64,000 nucleotides of DNA from Megamerina dolium (GCA_963854835.1 OY978525.1:26993253-27057252), one strand, 5' to 3'. Positions 47,401-59,254 are shown, numbered from the stretch's first letter. Made by a program: numbers and translations. The notes: generated by a model from the letters alone, not told the origin.

Positions 47401-48470
47401 CGCGATACTGGTTATTGTAAGTATGCCACCAATAAATGTTTTAGTGAGCTAACTACGGTGCATAAGCCGAACGGGTCCTAGGGCATTGAAACTAAGGGTG
47501 AGACGATGCAGTATTCATAAATGGCAACAAAAGTGGAAAAATCGGAGAGATATCTCTATCGGACGGAAATGTTAACCTCTATGTGGCACAGCTGTTAAGC
47601 GAACACATGTGCCGAACGCCTTAAAAATGCTAAATTGTTTAGACAACGTCAGTAAATTTTATGATAACATTCCTTAGACTGAGCGGACAAAGAGCCATGA
47701 ATCGTAAAATTGAAAGCCATGGTATCAGTGACCCTACCTAACAGCGAGTGGTAATGATGTATGCGGACCAAAACAAACGATTGAGCAGTAATGTTCCAGA
47801 CGGCCTTCTCACGAAATATTTTACTGTGATTTCGAGAGGAGCTCACCGTCGGTTAAGAGGAGATTTTTAGCGGGTTCAAAAGTCCTCGTTAAAAAAGTAA
47901 TGCTTGGAGACAACTTTTTGAAGCTTTGGACATTTTGCTTAATTACTTTATTTTATTAGTATAAATGAGTACAAAAAAATTTCACTAAGGCGTCTATCAT
48001 AGAAAAAAATCTCAATTGATTGATTATATACCACCATGTCCATCTTACCGATGTTCAAAAAGATGTTCGACTCGAAGAAGTCAAAGACTTGATCCAAATA
48101 ATGAGTTCTCCGGTGAGTCACCAATCGTTATAGTAAACAAAATGATCGGGTTTACTTACCAGAGATGTCTGCTGGAAATTTGGACCATCGGATGGCAACA
48201 AGAAAACAAGCGGTGGCGATGGTGATGATGTGGACCATCGTGACGGCAGGCAGGGCGCTCTCCGGTTGTATTCATCGATTGTTAAGTGAAAGCAAATGCT
48301 AAAAATGATCGGAAAACTATTTTAGATGGAGCACTGAAGCCCTGGCCAGATAAACATTTCGGTCACAGATTTTAAACATTCCAACAGAACTCAGCATCAT
48401 CGCACAAATTACGCGTCAACCAAGAATGGCTGAAAAATAGCGTTCTCTGCCGTCAACGGTGGCAAATCCG
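44461..48470. other. AT-rich non-coding DNA, about 4 kb
   Basis: No gene I can support. A short AGCAGCAGCAACAGCAG tract lies at about 45745-45765 inside a 114-codon open frame (45694-46038) that is otherwise low-complexity. Frames at 46145-46472 are T-rich chance frames. The segment 47.2-48.3 kb is less AT-rich and has unrecognised frames (47649-47846 minus; 48016-48225 plus), possibly old transposon DNA. Confidence 0.45.
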
Positions 48471-48701
48471 TTAGATTTCTGTATCCGACGTATTTTGAAG
48501 AGTAAGTTTAGCACTAAAAAATACCAAAGTGTCAATCATCTCAAATAAGCGCTTCGCCAAGAATAGGGCAAAATACCGCAAACTCACTTGCGGGCAGCGT
48601 GCGATATTTTCATGGGAAGTTTGAAGGCCATAGTATAATCCAAAAGTAATCCATATATAGAATATTAGTAAACAATTTTGATTTGGTTCAATAAATTTCA
48701 A
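48471..48701 (-). pseudogene. Possible very-long-chain fatty acid elongase (ELOVL) exon fragment
   Basis: The minus-strand frame contains RCPQVS, then about 20 residues, then FLAKRLFEMIDTLVFF. Elongases show a RC-PV block followed by YY-SK--E--DT-FFVLRK before the HVYHH box. The resemblance covers the K--E--DT--FF motif with one extra residue. The frame then runs to a stop, and no HVYHH box, splice sites or further exons are apparent. This suggests a pseudogene fragment or chance similarity. It is the only hint of host-type coding sequence in the window. Confidence 0.35.
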
Positions 48702-51317
48702 TAATAAATAAAAAAATCATAGCGTTTTGAATTGGTTTCAGTTCGATTGGACCACCGTAAACATTAGAGTGATTCAGTATTAATTATGTGTATAAAATTC
48801 AACAATAAACACTCTTTTTTAACCTAAACAAGCACCTTGTCAAGTCTGCTTCGATTTGGAGCAAATTTAATAGACATAATTCTAAAGTAGCAAATTACGA
48901 GGGTCGATCAATGAGTACCGATTTGTAGACCGCAGGCATTGTGCAAGGAAGTTAACATTACTATCGAGTACTGTCGTCTATTAAACGACATCATATTAAA
49001 TTAAGGCTGAAAAGAAGATGTTATTACAGAGACAGAAGCATCTTTTGAGTGTTTGAAATATCAGTCGAAGGGATTAAATAATGCGCCAAAAGTGTTGGGA
49101 AAAAGTGTATTTAACCGAAAAGTCAAATAGAAGTTGTTGAAAACTTACGTATTCTATTCTATTATATCCTTAATACGATGCATATAATTTTTTTTCTATT
49201 TGATTAACAATTGAATTTTTCAAAATTCCATTTTGAACTCCGAAAACCGTTGACATATTCATTTTTCTTCTTGCCTAAATTAAAATAAAATTCTATTCTA
49301 TTTTCAGGCGCTGTGTAGAGATTTTAGATGGATTCCAAGTCACATTTTATAAGATCAAATCCAAATGTAAAAGAAATAAATTTAATTTCTACATCCCGAC
49401 CACTCAGATATATTTAAATTTGTCTGTCACTCAGACACTTACTACACTCTCTCACTGTCTACATGCAAGTTATTAAAAAGCCATATGTTTAAAGTACAGA
49501 AAGTATTCTTTCAACAATATTGTAGAATAATGTCATATGGATATGAGATTATGTATATATTTATATATACAAATTTAACTACATACATAAGTATGTACAT
49601 ATATACCTACACATTTGTATATAAATATTAAATGACTATATGTAAGTCTTAAGATATTTCAACTGCTTGCTTTTGTTGATATGAGACCTACTCATGCTGG
49701 TACAAGCTGGTACTAGTATATGTAGCATATACTGATTTGTATAGTATGTAAATACATTCTTTTGCAAATGAAATTAGGCAAAGATTTAAAAAATATTTAT
49801 ACAAAAGACTTATGAATGACTTTTTGCCTCTTTTATTTTATTTATTTATTTATTTATTTATTTATTTGTTTTGTTTTTTCTACTCTCTTTATTTTGTCAT
49901 TTCGTTACGTCGTACATTATGTGATATTATTTTCATGGTTTCAACAAGACCGAAATGATAAATAATTCCTTAATGCAATACTAATGCCACTGAAACAAGC
50001 CACAACATGTTAACTTATTGTAAGATATATTCTGCAAATAAACATACCCTATATTTGGTGAGTCCTACTTGTAACACACATTTAGGAAGATACATATATA
50101 TTGGCGTAAGTGAGTGTATGTGTTTAAGGACCTTTAGATATATATGTAGGTGTATACATACACACATACCTATACTCTTGTATGTAATTGTAAAAAAGCA
50201 AAAGTTTTATCTCCCACTCTAGTATGTGTGCGTATGTTTTAGACACTGAAATGCTCCTTTACTTTGCTGCCGATGCTGCTAATCGGCCTAACATTTCTTA
50301 CTTTCTTGTTGGTATCGTATTTTTATTTTTTATTTTTATTTTTTTTTTTTTTTTGGGGCTTTTCTAGGTTTTTTTTCTTTGTACATTTTTCTTTTGGTAT
50401 TGGTTCATTTAGAATTCCCATTAACTTGTATGGCCTTTCTCTATGCCTTGATGTCAGAATTAAGCTTATATACATATGTAGATTTGTGCATAATAGCCAA
50501 GACAGTAATGTATGTCTGCCTATCTGTCTATTTGCACACACAAATACATATGTCACCAATGTCTCCAATATAGTCATATATTACTATAATATACATATAC
50601 GTATGTATGTACATACACACAATTGCAAGCAGCGTCAAACAAATGTTGTTATTTGTTGGTCTTTTTATTTTCTTTCTTTTGTTCTTCATCGTCCTTTATA
50701 TTCAGTTTGCCATAGAGAGTATGATATTTTTACCTCATTCATAGTAGGCACGACAATATACCAACGCACAAAAGGTTAAAAGCATTAAGCCGCATTTCGC
50801 TTTTTGATGTGATTTCTCTATTTGTTTTGTATGTATATACGTATTGTATCTTAGATGGCTCTTACCTTAGACGGCTACTTAATGCTTAGGTAGATAATAT
50901 ACATTACCTATTTTGTCATATGCAAAGCATATACATATAATTCTTAGTATATATACACTATATAGTACTCTAGATAGATTTGAATATAAGGAGTGTGAGA
51001 AAGTGTGATCATCAGCATCAATTGTATAGTGTGCACCAGAAAAAAAAAATGTGTAAAGTAATGCTAAAAGAGTCACAAGTTGCGAGATTTGAGATTTGAG
51101 TAACATAAATTGAAATTGGTCTTGTTGAAGCTACTAAGTCGATGTCCTTAATAGTGACATTTGTCAATTGTCCTAGCTGGCAATAATTGCATCCAAATTT
51201 TTGAAAAAAATTTCTTAAAATTTTATGTAGTAAACCCAAATTAAGATCATCGTTATTGTTTAAGGACCTGCTTGTAAATAATTTCTTGGAATTTTTTTCA
51301 AGAAATATGGTAAAAAT
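48702..51317. other. AT-rich non-coding DNA
   Basis: A (TTTA)n tract lies at about 49837-49870 and a T-run near 50340-50356. The 171-codon frame at 50264-50779 is T-rich, lacks family features and is not called as a gene. A short ACGAGGGTCGATCAATGAGT at 48898 resembles a mariner end but stands alone. Confidence 0.5.
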
Positions 51318-51577
51318 ATGGAATGGCTATGTCATATCGAGCGAATGGACGAACATGCTCCGGCTAAGAAGGTGTTATATTCGGAATCTGCTGATGGACG
51401 ACGCAGAAGAGGCAGACCTAACCTTCGGTGGAAAAATAAAGTACAGGAGAACTTGTCAGCGCTTGGAATTTCTAACTGGTGCCAACTAGCGAAGAAGAGA
51501 GCTGGCTGCCGAAGCATGCTACATTCGGCCTAATTCGATTTCCGGTTGTAATGGCCACATAAGTATGTAAGTAAGTA
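51318..51577 (+). mobile_element. RTE-like LINE 3' end, heavily truncated
   Basis: The frame to 51533 reads CHIERMDEHAPAKKVLYSES then DGRRRRGRPNLRWKNKVQEN and ends CRSMLHSA. This is the C-terminal tail downstream of the RT in an insect LINE, also found at 57.1-57.3 kb. After a very short 3' UTR (CGGTTGTAATGGCCACATAA) it ends in a GTAA repeat (51559-51577). A short 3' UTR with a tandem-repeat tail in place of poly-A fits RTE-type elements; clade is tentative. Confidence 0.75.
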
Positions 51578-51654
51578 ATGGAAGCTGAGGTGCTTCTCGG
51601 TTTTCGTATCATCATCTTCGCCATGTTTCTGATAGAATCGCTTAGTCCCTTCAC

Positions 51655-51815
51655 TTACATTTTTGACAATGTCATCAAAAAAGCATCCTCCCAACTTCAA
51701 TTTCAGTTTTGGGAACAAAAAGAAGTCGCACGGTGCCAAATCAGGTGAATACGAACACGTGTTTTGTAAAATGAATGTCAATAAACATTAAATGTCAACC
51801 AAAGGCCATGACAGT
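51655..51815 (-). mobile_element. Mariner M1 fragment (copy D) with a large internal deletion
   Basis: On the minus strand the 5' leader (GTCATGGCCTTTGGTTGACA, AATGTTTATTGACATTCA) joins after ACACGTGTTC directly to YSPDLAPCDFFLFPKLKLKL and GGCFFDDI. The rest is missing on both sides. The reading frame then runs into unrelated sequence (KNVSEGTKRFYQKHGEDDD), giving a chimeric 83-codon frame that ends in the antisense LINE tail. Not a functional transposase. Confidence 0.75.
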
Positions 51816-51922
51816 CGCTTTCACTTCTGCCCATGTTGGTGCGATTGAGCAACATCCCATTGGATAATTGGTATCAGAATAAAAAATTACGGGTCGTGAT
51901 TTTTATATCTAAATCTCAGTAC

Positions 51923-51976
51923 CATTCTATGTACTGAGATATTATATAACATTCTATGTACTGAGATATTATATTA
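51923..51976. repeat. Short tandem duplication, 27-bp unit
   Basis: Two adjacent copies of CATTCTATGTACTGAGATAT plus a TATA stretch. Confidence 0.75.
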
Positions 51977-52559
51977 AAGTAACTAATTAACTCACCTACT
52001 TAAATACCTGTTGATCACAAGTGAGTAACTATTATAACTGCAAGTAGTGTTTCGATACTAGATTACAAAAGTTTTCAAATTATCCACCTCTCGATGCCTT
52101 AGAATGGAACCTGATCTGTCTATCTCCGGTATTCATCGCTGGGCTTTAAAGTAAATCACCTGGTTTATTGGATTAGTTTCTTCTAGTTATTTGTTTGATA
52201 TGACTGGCAATTATTTTTTTTTTTGGCTGTAAGGCTCATAAGTTTAGGTTTCAAAATAAAAAAAATGAAAAAAAAACAATAATAAATAAGACAGTTTACG
52301 ATTTAAAGACAGAAACTAACAACTATTGCTAATAATATTTTCAACGAGCTAAATTTTATTTTATTTTTTTTTTTTACCAAAATCGTCATAGAAAACCTAC
52401 TAAGAACCACATTGATAAAAAAAATCTACGAAGAAATATGAGAGTTATGAGAAATTATGTGAATTAAGTCGCAACGCTATAAAAAAATATTAGAAAGGTC
52501 GGAGTCGTGCGTAGATTATCAAAGTGAGACGCATTTATTTTTTGCAAAATTTTGTCGGT

Positions 52560-53110
52560 TGTTCCTTATCCCCTATCTACAAATTTTAAGGGAACTTCCT
52601 TAAAAGATTTATGTTCCCATAAAAATTTTCTCTCGTTGCACCAATGGTGCTCGTAGAGAGGAAAAATATAGGAACGGTGTCTAATCGTTTTTGCTCCTCA
52701 ACATTTTTCCTAAAATTATTTAATTACTATCTCCATATCTTTGAGTGATTAAAAAAAATGCCAATTTTGTAGAGAACCCACCAAAATAGTTCCACATAAT
52801 AATTATTTGAATCTTTCCTACTTTTCAACCCCCTGGAGGCGATTCCTGGACAAGTATTGGTGCATTTGTTGACTTTCAAGTGGTTTTAATAAAATTTTGT
52901 AGGGAAGCACAACAAAGGAGTGTAGACAGGAGGTAAGTATGTATGAAAAAATGTTCAATTACAAACATGAATTGGTGTCTGTCATACATTTTACATTCCA
53001 CGTTGTATCCATGGAGGGGTGGCATGAAAATGTCAGTTTTTTGGGCAAGGCCCTCTAAGGAGTTGATAAAGTGAATATAGAGAATCTTTCGAAAAATTAT
53101 TGTGGAGGAA
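52560..53110. repeat. Dispersed repeat, also at 58.0-59.0 kb (unnamed)
   Basis: Blocks such as GGAGGCGATTCCTGGACAAG, TTGACTTTCAAGTGGTTTT and AAAATTTTGTAGGGAAGC recur in slightly changed form at about 58030-58230 and 58960-59010. The pattern is periodic (an AGG-GATTCCT block, a TTTCAAG block, a TTTGTAGGG block). No coding, no clear ends. Confidence 0.45.
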
Positions 53111-55210
53111 GCAGGAATGGGTAAGAGTCATAGCTTTTACCTCTATTATGTGGTGATAATTACGGTTTCCGAACAAACGGTTGAACAAATTTATATAAAC
53201 TCAATATATGGCTACGATAATTTAATGGCTTTATCTTGGCTTGGCACTATTGGAATCCCCATAACAACTCTCACAACTAAAGTATATATAGCATTAAAGA
53301 CTTGAATAATTTTCTGAAACCTTCTAATAAAAAGCATCAATGTTTCAGGAAGTTGTGGGAAGTCCCCATGAATGTGCACTATACCTTTATTAAATGTATC
53401 AAACAACAACTAAATAGTATTAAATATAATTTGATCTAGGAGGAATATTGTTTTTAATACTGCGAAATATGAAAATTCCTCGTGCTCTTTAATTATATCA
53501 CAAATTACATTGTCCTTTTATTCATATTTTTAAATCGACTATAATACTTGATCTCTCGGTTAGTAAATGCTTGTATTGACATAGAAATGTCATAATCTAG
53601 ATAAATGTAAAATACAAAAGTTGAAGTAAAATTCTTAGAAAAACATTCTTACTGAACACACTGTAAATGATATTATCTATTGGATTACGATTATGTGTAG
53701 TGCTAGATTAATCATAATGGAATTGATTTATATAAGTACGAGTGCATATAATCTGGTTTATTTGAATTCCGAAAATAAATTATAATTTCTTATTCTTTTT
53801 TGGGAATTAGAAATGTCAAAGTTCGAAATTTTAACCAGAAAATCATTTTGCTTTAAGCAGAAATATGTTCTTGAATAATTCTTTTGGTGAAGAATATCTC
53901 CATGGGAATATTTGATTTTTGTATACACATCGTAGGTATATTCTTCAAGTCATATGGAGGAGAATATTACAATAGAAAAACAATTAATTGTAAGAGTAAT
54001 GCTAAATCTTCTTAAACTACATTATTAGCTTAAGTTTTGGCTGATTATGAACTCTGCTACAAAATATTATTACTATAAGAAATTAATCAGCCGGGCAGTA
54101 CATCCGTCTTATAATAAAGTCAAATATATTTTCGAAAAATTTGATCGAATTTATGTTGAACAATAAAATCCAAACATGAATTTTCACTAATTTTTTGACA
54201 TTGAAAATGCATAATAAATTTATTTTAAATTAATACGTTTTATTTGAAAATGCCACTAAATTAAAATAAGTATATACGTATATAAAAATAGAAACTAAAT
54301 AAATAAATTTTACACCGCATATAGTAAACCAACAATTTACACTTTAACCACGGCATTGTAACCACTTACTAAGGTATTCGTTAGTTTACAACCGCTACGT
54401 GGGGGTGAGAGTATACATACCAGAGCTAGTACTAGTGAGAGAGTTGGAGAGAAAAAGGAAAAGAGAGAGTGATTGAGCAATGCTAATCCCGTCATAATTA
54501 AATTATTACAATATAAATGCGATACGTGATTTGCGAAAATTTACGTGATTTGATACATGAAATACAAATAGTAGGAGTATGTGCTCATATAAGTAGAGAG
54601 TAAGAGAATATATTGTTGTTTTGTTTTTTTTTTTTTATTACAATGTGTAGCAATTAATGTAATTAAAGTGTGAAATAATTGCCATTTGTACGTAATATTT
54701 TCGTAGTACATATTCTATTATAGCTATGAAGTCTAATTAACAACTTGTAATCAAATTATATATGTTCGTTTTTAAGTGGCGGTGTTTATACACCTTTAAT
54801 TAGTAGCATAAACAAATTGTCTATATCCAATTTTTTTGTTTATAAAATTCAAATGACTATAATATCAAAAAGTATATTCGCGGTAATTATTGCAATAGTA
54901 AGAATTTGCTGTGGAAAAAAGTTTCCCAAAGAGATCTGTGATGTATAAGATTCCCTTCATCTTCCAGACAACATTTATCACGCACAGCAAATTATTCAGC
55001 GGAGCCTACATAAAAGGTCATTAACACTAACCGCAATGATTTTGTTATAAAGCATCATATTCCTAGAATACTTTTAGTCAATTAACCAAATTTATGTAGA
55101 TACATTTGCTTGTATTTTGAAAATTATATCAGACATGTCTGTCATACAAAATTTTGCACACACATATCCTTTGTTATGAATTACCATAGAGTATATCATA
55201 TATGGTAGAT
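53111..55210. other. AT-rich non-coding DNA
   Basis: No recognisable gene or repeat. Confidence 0.5.
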
Positions 55211-55396
55211 AACATTCAATGTAAATATTAATATATCAAAGAGTATTTCGTCTGTTAAAATCCTAACAGAAATGCTCTCCTTGTTGTCTCATATGTATAT
55301 GATAGCCTCCATTGGTGGAAAACATTCGATGTAAATATTAATATATCAAAGAGTATTTTGTCTGTTAAAATGCTTAACAGAAATGCTCTCCTTGTT
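55211..55396 (+). repeat. Imperfect tandem duplication, 110-bp period
   Basis: AACATTCAATGTAAATATTA at 55211 recurs as AACATTCGATGTAAATATTA at 55321. Both are followed by a near-identical stretch of about 55 bases to GAAATGCTCTCCTTGTT. The intervening 30 or so bases differ less clearly. Confidence 0.85.
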
Positions 55397-56205
55397 TGAC
55401 CTTAATATGTTACTGGATGAAAGGCATTAACATATACATATATGTTATTTTTTTTCTATTAAATATTATGATTTTAACAGAAATTTTTGTAATATTTCAC
55501 ATATTTACATGTCTAACAAATTCATTTTAGATCAAATTAAATAATAATATGAAAAAAATATATGTTGTGAGTTCATATTGTAACTATTTAATAATTGAGT
55601 ATATTTCCAATTTATTTCTAAATGTATTGGAATTTGTAGATTAAATGTATATTGATGCATTGAATGGGATAGCTAGGAAAACTATATACTTGTATTTGTG
55701 CAACATAGTATATTATGATGTGCTTCTCAAAAATATTTCATAGACAAAACAGGGAACTCCAGAATGGCATTATATTCTTATGGTATTTATATTCTTTCGA
55801 TTTGCTAAATCGTTATAGTATTTTATTTATCCATATTGATTTATAGTTCGTAAAGTTTAAAAGAAAGTATGACCATTCCAGTAAGGTTTTCAGGTCCAAG
55901 CCTAAGTAGAACTACTTCAGCAGATGTCTTTGAATTTAAAAATCTGCAGAAATTTAGAGTACCAAGATATTAAATGTATTAAATTTAATAAAAACCATGC
56001 TTACTTCCTATACAAAAGTATGTTCTTGAATGAGAATTTTCGCAGTTTGTGGGAGCAAGAATAAAATTATTTATTTAGGCACTTATTAATCTTGATCTTA
56101 GGCCTCTTCCGCAACTTCCGTAAACTTACTTAACATGTGAACACTGGAAGTGATTGGACTATCTAAGGATCCACCTACTTTTTTGTATTCATATTCTGTT
56201 GCCGT
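55397..56205. other. AT-rich non-coding DNA
   Basis: No recognisable feature. Confidence 0.5.
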
Positions 56206-56564
56206 GGGTGCCGTGGATCAGTGGATAGTGTGTTGGCCTTCTGATCTGTAGGTCGTGGTTCAATCCCCGGCTCATGCATAATAAATTTAATATCGAAAAT
56301 ATTTTTCTTTCGTACGGTACCCACCTGTCGGCAAGCAATTGGCAATTCTTCCGACAGTAACAACTTGCCATGAAAAAGCTTCTTAAAGAACTCTGTGACA
56401 AGAAAAAGTGATGTCACAAGTGTTCTGCCGTTCGGAACCGGCTAAAATAAGTAGGTCCCTTCTAATACTGTCCAAAATTTAACACGCACAACAGTAATTG
56501 AAGAGAAGCTCGGCCAATGAGCCCTTCGGGGCTTTAAGTGCCACATATCTATTTTATTTATTTT
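56206..56564 (+). mobile_element. tRNA-derived SINE, subfamily A
   Basis: This is very close to the 29.9-kb copy along its body. The A box is altered (TGGATCAGTGGATAG), the B box is GGTTCAATCCC near 56258, and the 3' end reads GCTCGGCCAATGAGCCCTTC and GTGCCACATATCTATTTTAT. It is flanked by TATTCTGTTGC (56192-56202) and TATTCTATTGC (56565-56575), a near-perfect duplication. Reverse-strand open frames over it are shadows. Confidence 0.9.
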
Positions 56565-56649
56565 TATTCTATTGCATATTGCAATTACTAAGTATGCATA
56601 GTAAGGATGCCGCAAATACTCGCAATAAATTTTTAATTATTTATGATTC

Positions 56650-57376
56650 TTATTATTATTCTCAGAGTTGGAAAGAGAGTCGCGTCGGATGGGTCTCACG
56701 GTAAACGAGGGCAAGACGAAGTATCTAGTGTCAACAAACAAAGAGTCCCGGCGTCTTGGACAGCACGTCACTGTTGACAACTACGCTTTTGAAGTAGTAA
56801 GGGACTTTTTCTATCTTGGAACCAGCACTAACAGCAGTAATGGCTTGGAGATCATGCGTAGGATAAATCTTGCTAACAGGTGTTACTTTGGGCTAAGTAA
56901 GCAATTGAGAAGTCGAGCCCTCTCTCGAAGAACGAAAACTACACTTTACAAGTCTCTCATCATGCCCGTCCTAACATATGGCGCTGAAGCCTGGACAATT
57001 TCCAAATCGGATGAGCGGATGCTTGGAGTTTTCGAGAGAAAAGTCCTACGCAAGATCTTTGGACCTATTTGCGTTGGTGGCGAGTATCGAATAAGGCACA
57101 ACCATGAGCTGTACGAGCTGTATGCCATATATGTCATGTCGAGCGCATGGAAGAACACGCTCCAGCTAAGAAGGTGTTATATTCGGAACCCGCTGGAGGA
57201 CGACGCAGAAGAGGAAGACCAAACCTCCGGTGGAAAGACCAAGTACTGTAGAACCTGACGGCGCTTGGAATTTCTAACTTGCGCCAGCTAGCGAAGAACA
57301 GAGATGGCTGGCGAAGCATGTTATTTTCGGCCTAAATCGATATTCGGTTGTTATGGCCACATAAGTAAGTAAGTAA

Positions 57377-57380
<4 letters not shown>
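56650..57380 (+). mobile_element. RTE-like LINE, 5'-truncated RT C-terminus with GTAA tail
   Basis: It starts within the RT near RMGLTVNEGKTKYLVSTNKE and continues through the C-terminus. A short 3' UTR follows (CGGTTGTTATGGCCACATAA, as at 51.5 kb) with a (GTAA)n tail at 57361-57380 that merges with an (ATT)n microsatellite. The two copies share the same 3' end, which defines the family's true terminus. Confidence 0.8.
56668..57258 (+). pseudogene. LINE reverse transcriptase C-terminal fragment
   Basis: The frame shows ALSRRTKTTLYKSLIMPVLT, then YGAEAWTISKSDERMLGVFE and RKVLRKIFGPICVGGEYRIR. This is the thumb and post-RT domain of insect RTE-like LINEs (usual R-KLR-IFGP---NGEWRIR-N-EL). A frameshift near 57130 moves the closing ERMEEHAPAKKVLYSEPA segment into another frame. 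No palm domain (YADD) is present. Non-functional. Confidence 0.8.

Positions 57381-57381
<1 letters not shown>

Positions 57382-57434
<53 letters not shown>
57382..57434. repeat. (ATT)n microsatellite
   Basis: About 17 ATT units follow directly on the LINE tail, perhaps grown from it. The 60-residue poly-Ile and poly-Asn frames across it are artefacts. Confidence 0.95.
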
Positions 57435-57435
<1 letters not shown>

Positions 57436-57539
57436 TACTCTGTACTTTAGCTGCATTTAATTGTAGGAACAGTTCATCCTTTTCTTGCGAAATTACATCC
57501 TTCTGCAAAGTTAATTCTCGCATCAAATATGGTTCTCCC

Positions 57540-57930
57540 AGGTCTTAGTCTTTGTATGCTATGGGAAACTTTAAATTTAAAATAGAATACGACACTTTAT
57601 ATGGGAGATACATTAGATAGTGGGCGGGCTTTGTCCGGGTTAGTAAATATTATAGTGCTTATTGGAGTTTTAAATAAGTCATAATGGGCTGAAATATAAA
57701 AACTTCGATGACTTTGATTGATCTGTGTGAGCGTGAGCTATCAACTTCCTTTCTACTGTTGGATTACAGCTAATTCATGTCGAATTTCATCGAATTATCT
57801 CAACATTTGTACAAGCTAATATGCAAACCAACCATGAGTCAGATAGATGGTCAGATGGACGAACATTCAGTTGGACGAATCTTCAGTTGAACGAACAGAC
57901 AGAAGGATGGTATAGTACAAATTTTGACTA
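57540..57930 (-). repeat. Diverged GTCY repeat fragment, copy R4
   Basis: CGAATTTCATCGAATTATCT, CAACATTTGTACAAGCTAAT and GCAAACCAACCATGAGTCAG parallel the R2 sequence around 17400-17460, and the GGACGGAC tract is decayed to GATGGTCAGATGGACGAAC. The outer ends are lost. It is older than R1-R3. Confidence 0.6.
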
Positions 57931-58029
57931 CCAAGCTCACCAGAAAACAGAAAATTGGAATATTTCAAACATTTCTTCCGAAGAAAGTATAAAGAAATAC
58001 CTGATTACGACCAATCTGCTTTTTAGTTA

Positions 58030-59020
58030 AAACAGCCACTATGAAAGCGAAAATTTTGTAGAGGAGCCTCCTTAAGGAGTGGATATACTAGATAGGTCTT
58101 TTCAGAGGAAATGTTAAAGAAGAACAATTAATGTGGATCACAAATACTTTTCATCGCTCTAGGAGCAGATTATGAGGCTACTTGACAATTTGCAGGTGTT
58201 TTTTTAATCATTTTGTATGGGAAGAATTGTTGATAAGAAAAAATTAATAGGAATCCGTACACGTCATTTGATGAATTTCAGGAGTTTCTACGATCATCTG
58301 CTATAATAGCCTAGACAGACGGCAGCCTAATTCCGGATTACCGGCGCACTTAATCCGAATAAAATAATAACCTGACAGACGGCAGTATTGCGGATTAACT
58401 AAACGACTGATTGCTGTTTTATTAGGTCTGTCCACTTACATTACTATCACTATCAATTTCTGTCATCTATCACTCTCGATATGAGAAAATCTACAAGAAG
58501 TACGTGAACTGAAAACTATCAGAAACTTTTAAATTGACATTCACCGTTCGTAATAGACAGCTGGATTTATTTGTTCGCCAACACTTTTCATGTTGAAAAC
58601 TGTAAGCAATTGTTGAAAGTTTTTCGTTAGCGAACACACCTAATATTTTGTAAAATGGATGGAGAAAAATTCACAATAGACAATTTTCAGCAGTGTTGCC
58701 ATCGCAAATTGCCCTAATCCTCTTTTATTTTGAGAATTAACTCATAGAGTTTATGCGGATTAGCTGCAGTTAATGCCCGAATTAATTCGAATTAACTCGG
58801 TAATCCGGAATTAGGCTGCCGTCTGTCTAGGCTATAAGAGAGGTTAGAGTTAGGCGGTAAGTGATTTACATTATTTAGGCGGTGTAGATAGGGGGAAATT
58901 AAATTTGGAACAAAGTTTGAAGTGGAACAATTCAGGAGGGTCAGTCATACAGTTCATCGTTCTAGAGGCGATTCCTAGGGGTATTTGTCAATTTTCAAGA
59001 CTAAAATGAATGCAACCATA
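58030..59020. repeat. Dispersed repeat host block, split by a MITE
   Basis: The sequence on both sides of the MITE (58030-58306 and 58835-59020) shares AGGAG/GGAGCGATT-type, TTGACAATTTGCAGGTGTTT and TTTTGTATGGGAAG blocks with 52.6-53.1 kb. The MITE inserted into this older repeat. Confidence 0.45.
58307..58834. mobile_element. PIF/Harbinger-like MITE with 37-bp perfect terminal inverted repeats
   Basis: The left end starts TAGCCTAGACAGACGGCAGC and the inverted repeat continues to base 58343 (ending ATTACCG). The right end, 58798-58834, is its exact complement. TAA occurs at both flanks (58304-58306 and 58835-58837), matching the TWA target preference of PIF/Harbinger transposons. A second, internal copy of the end motif (CTGACAGACGGCAGTATTGC) lies at 58372-58391. 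It is 528 bp with no coding capacity, so any transposase must come from elsewhere. Confidence 0.85.
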
Positions 59021-59223
59021 CGTTTCGATGTAGAGTAAAACAAAAAATGCATACACACACGTACAAAAATTATTAGAAAAATGTACTCATACGGTCGTTT
59101 ACCATAGTTTATAATAAACGACTAAAGAGCTGCTACAATATGTTATACCAATCAACTTGTACTACAAGTACATTAGTGCAGACAAAGTTCTGGGCTGATG
59201 GAATGACCACAGACATACATGTC

Positions 59224-59254
<31 letters not shown>

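Noticed and set aside
47649..47846. Unrecognised minus-strand frame with less biased composition
   Set aside because: It looks somewhat coding-like, but I could not place it in any family or find neighbouring exons, so it is only noted in the spacer entry.
48898..49140. Mariner-like left end (ACGAGGGTCGATCAATGAGT) with following leader
   Set aside because: A short match to a common mariner end with no transposase text or matching right end found; too weak to call.
50264..50779. 171-codon plus-strand open frame, one of the longest outside the transposons
   Set aside because: It is built on long T-runs and AT-rich DNA, starts with a string of Phe and Leu, resembles no family, and overlaps other open frames. 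Chance frame.
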